Assembly: GCA_017416505.1 (NCBI GenBank)
Contig: JAFQCI010000003.1
Span: forward strand, 5,495 to 69,494
Direction: 5' to 3'
Source of the DNA: Lachnospiraceae bacterium
Lineage (GTDB): Bacteria > Bacillota_A > Clostridia > Lachnospirales > Lachnospiraceae
Length of the DNA: 64,000 bases
Shown here: piece by piece, positions 61,916 through 64,000 of the stretch
How positions within the stretch are numbered: the first letter of the stretch is position 1
Layout: the number at the start of each line of letters is the position of its first letter
Program-made: the position numbers and the translations under genes
The notes under the pieces: generated by a model
Database searches by the model: none
Told to the model about the DNA's origin: nothing
Seen by the model: only the letters and a program-made list of their open reading frames with translations

Positions 61916-62028
61916 AGTATTTCATAAGAAAAGAGTAGTAAAATTAGAAAGAAACTAAAATAGGGGAATATATGCGAAGAAACTTCTTGGTGTAGTCATA
62001 AATCTGGCAGCAATTGCATCGAGTAAAG

Positions 62029-62085
62029 GACTGTTTGTGTTTGATTCTGAATGAAACATAAACAGTTCTTTTTCTTTTTCAGTGT
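62029..62085 (+). terminator. Terminator upstream of the phosphotransferase gene
   Basis: GACTGTTTGTGTTT pairs with AAACATAAACAGTTC, followed by TTTTTCTTTTTC. Confidence 0.75.
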
Positions 62086-62117
62086 TATAATAATATAAAC
62101 GGAAGGGAAAGAATGAT

Positions 62118-63314
62118 TTGAAATATAAAAATGCAAACAACATATTACCGGCAGAATTGATAGAAACCATACAACAATATGTTCAGGGGGAATACATTTA
62201 TATTCCGATTAAGGACAAGATAGAAAAACAGTCTCCAACGGAATATGAGATGGAATTGCAAAAAAGGGATGAACATATTTTTAGAAAATCCTTGGAAGGT
62301 GTAAACAATAAAAAACTCGGGATTATGTATCATTTGTCGGAATCCAGTATCAGAAGAATTATTATAAATCAAAGAAAGAGGTATCAAACTATGGAGGATA
62401 GAGTGAACAACATTCTAAATCATTGGAATCTGAAAAATCAAATAGTGACTCAGATATATGACACAGCCTGGCAGGTGGGGGAAGCCTATATTTTAAAAGT
62501 ATACAAAGACCTTAATCTTCTGGAAAGAAATATAAAAATCATTACCATATTAGATTCTTTAGGGATCCCGGTGGGGAAAATAGTGCCTACGGCTGAAAAT
62601 ATAACCTTTGCGAAAAATGGAGAAAACTATTATATTTTATCGGAAAAATTACAAGGCAGTAATATTGTCAGTATGAAGGAACAACCGGAACTGGCGATGA
62701 AAATGGGAGAAATCATTGCCAATCTTCATCTTGCATTTAAAGAATGTGAAACTCAGGATGAATTCTGGGATAATAGTTTGTTGGAAGAAATGAAAGGCTG
62801 GATTCGAACTTCACTAAAGGACAGTGGCTGGAAGTTTATTTCTGAGGATAAATTTAATGAAAATGTGTCACAGTTAGAGGCATTGTATGAAAAGTTACCG
62901 GTACAGTTGATTCATCGGGATATTCATTTTGGTAATTTCTTGTTTGATAATGGGAAATTCACTGGTTATATAGATTTTGACTTAAGTCAAAGAAATATTC
63001 GAATATTTGATTTGTGCTATTTTATGCTAGGAGTGTTATCGGAAGAGGAAAAACTGGATGTTACCCAAACTACTTGGTTTGAAATATTAAAGAATGTTTT
63101 TACAGGATATCAAAATAAGATAAGTCTGAAAAAAGAGGAAATAGAAGTAGTACCCAATGTTATGAAATCCATAGAACTGTTATTTGTAGCCTGGTTTTTG
63201 GGAGAAAATGATGTGAAATGTGCTGAAAACACCATGAAGATTTATCAGTTTGTGGATGATAATGAAGATAAGATTATGAAAAGTATATATGATGTGTGGG
63301 AAGGTGATAGGTAA
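62118..63314 (+). CDS. HTH (CD3324-like) domain fused to an APH-family phosphotransferase
   Basis: 398 residues. The N-terminal 95 residues match small CD3324-type DNA-binding proteins (NNILPAELIETIQQYVQGEY, then LGIMYHLSESSIRRII). From about 100 on, it is an aminoglycoside/choline-kinase-like phosphotransferase with LIHRDIHFGNFLFDNGK (Brenner's motif) and YIDFDLSQRNIRIFDL (metal Asp). Starts at TTG 62118; GGAAGGGAAAG upstream. The substrate is unknown. Confidence 0.8.
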   Translation: MKYKNANNILPAELIETIQQYVQGEYIYIPIKDKIEKQSPTEYEMELQKRDEHIFRKSLEGVNNKKLGIMYHLSESSIRRIIINQRKRYQTMEDRVNNILNHWNLKNQIVTQIYDTAWQVGEAYILKVYKDLNLLERNIKIITILDSLGIPVGKIVPTAENITFAKNGENYYILSEKLQGSNIVSMKEQPELAMKMGEIIANLHLAFKECETQDEFWDNSLLEEMKGWIRTSLKDSGWKFISEDKFNENVSQLEALYEKLPVQLIHRDIHFGNFLFDNGKFTGYIDFDLSQRNIRIFDLCYFMLGVLSEEEKLDVTQTTWFEILKNVFTGYQNKISLKKEEIEVVPNVMKSIELLFVAWFLGENDVKCAENTMKIYQFVDDNEDKIMKSIYDVWEGDR

Positions 63315-63554
63315 ACGGATACGAGGACATGTTTCCTTAGAAATGTCAAAATAAGTTTGAATAAGAAAAAATAATTACTACATAAAAGTAAAATTAGGGC
63401 TGACACATTAGGAAAATAGTATAGGATATAGAACTGGTGTAGTGAAAACAGGCTATATCTTGAAAAAATTTACTTAATGCATCAGCTCTATTTTTATTTC
63501 CTGATACTTGGTGCTTAATTCAGCTTAAAAGCGTGAATCAGGTTGGCTTAATAA
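63315..63554. other. Intergenic region with long-range stem
   Basis: GGGCTGACACATTA near 63397 can pair with TTAATGCATCAGCTC near 63475, followed by TATTTTTATTT. This could be a terminator of a roughly 90-nt hairpin. Nothing else is recognised. Confidence 0.35.
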
Positions 63555-63782
63555 TCAGCATTCTGGCTTTGGAGGCTTTTTATCACATTCATCAAGAATC
63601 GGTACAATTAAGTCCAGTTTTGCCTTTAGTATGGTTTCAAGGTCTGTGATTTTATCAATGGTATCTTGAACGGATTTGTTGACTTCAAGAATATCTTTAC
63701 TATCACAGTTATGCAAGGTAAGAACTTTCTGAATTTTTTCACCTTCTGCATTTAAGATGTGGGAAATCGCAGTTTCCTCCAA
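63555..63782 (-). CDS. Fragment of a small helical protein
   Basis: 75 residues from TTG 63782: EETAISHILNAEGEKIQKVL and a Lys/Asp helical remainder ending in KKPPKPEC. The pattern of LNAEGEKIQ is shared by short Clostridia proteins with an N-terminal part S-I-A-x-E-E. The frame is open upstream to 63848 and encodes the expected GIATTVFQSIAL, but no start codon or ribosome binding site is there, so the 5' end is probably lost. Confidence 0.45.
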   Translation of the reverse strand: MEETAISHILNAEGEKIQKVLTLHNCDSKDILEVNKSVQDTIDKITDLETILKAKLDLIVPILDECDKKPPKPEC

Positions 63783-64000
63783 TGCAATAGATTGAAATAC
63801 TGTGGTCGCAATCCCATTAGCTTTAGATGATGGGTTAAGACCACAAAATCAATTGTTGTAATAGCTTATATTTATTGTTATAATTTGTATATATGCGAAC
63901 ATTGATAACTGTATATATAAGGTTGTGCTGAGAAATTTATGCGAAAACCAAGCTTTCCTTCAGCACGTAAAATATACAAGGTACAAATGTACGGTATAAA

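Noticed and set aside
61955..62170. Minus-strand 71-codon frame between two plus-strand genes
   Set aside because: It overlaps a terminator and the start of the phosphotransferase gene, lacks a ribosome binding site, and has a Phe/Tyr-rich product typical of reversed AT-rich DNA.
63783..64000. Right edge of the window
   Set aside because: Apart from the unread upstream continuation of the 63555 fragment, I see no gene, repeat or clear promoter in this AT-rich stretch.

Overview
The window is low-G+C Firmicute chromosome, most likely from a gut Lachnospiraceae. The evidence is the gene content and order: a nifS-nifU-mnmA-Rrf2 cluster, feoAB, rplM-rpsI, a T-box in front of valS, and small proteins of Lachnospiraceae-type families (DUF6472-, DUF6145- and DUF3877-like, assigned from memory). 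Almost every gene has a strong AGGAGG-type ribosome binding site, which I used to choose starts. No rRNA, tRNA or CRISPR array was seen.

Region 1 (1-19,327) is core chromosome. It holds a truncated amidohydrolase, a sodium-coupled transporter, the Fe-S/tRNA-thiolation operon, an HD-GYP protein, cysK-trxB, rarA, coaX-dus, feoAB, a YerC-like regulator and rplM-rpsI. Two families of structured intergenic repeats (A, about 140 bp; B, about 210 bp with a 65-bp deletion derivative) lie between these genes and recur further right. Their hairpin stems change in a compensated way between copies.

Region 2 (19,328-36,185) is an integrative mobilizable element of about 16.9 kb inserted at the 3' end of rpsI. 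A 12-bp repeat of the rpsI terminus recurs at 36,174-36,185. Imperfect inverted repeats of about 45 bp lie just inside both ends. The presumed rpsI terminator now lies beyond the right end. Backbone: tyrosine integrase, regulators, an oriT of RSF1010 architecture and a MobA/MobL relaxase whose 3' part overlaps a coiled-coil/membrane protein gene. No type IV secretion genes are present. Cargo looks like defence: a type I restriction-modification system in the order R-S-M, a TIR-like effector, an AlbA/Schlafen-type ATPase regulator, and an unusual Ser/Thr kinase fused to a TIM-barrel-like C-terminus with a transglycosylase-type Cys/His motif, followed by a PD-(D/E)XK-like nuclease. That last pair is my best candidate for an undescribed system.

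Region 3 (36,186-48,252) starts with a DNA methyltransferase that seems to use an ATA start, then a complete DpnII-type system (two methyltransferases and a GATC endonuclease). Lipoprotein and zinc-ribbon genes, a two-component system with an FtsX-type ABC transporter, and a second AlbA-type regulator follow.

Region 4 (48,253-64,000) is accessory-rich. It has helically phased AACAT repeats, a T-box-controlled archaeal-type ValRS, NUDIX, lipoprotein and XRE genes, a Phd/PIN toxin-antitoxin pair, a beta-lactamase-fold hydrolase, a probable type I toxin-antitoxin locus with convergent transcripts, an orphan Imm51 gene, a decayed nucleoside phosphorylase, an ANT(6)-type nucleotidyltransferase, an XRE-PurM fusion, an HTH-phosphotransferase fusion and a gene fragment at the right edge.
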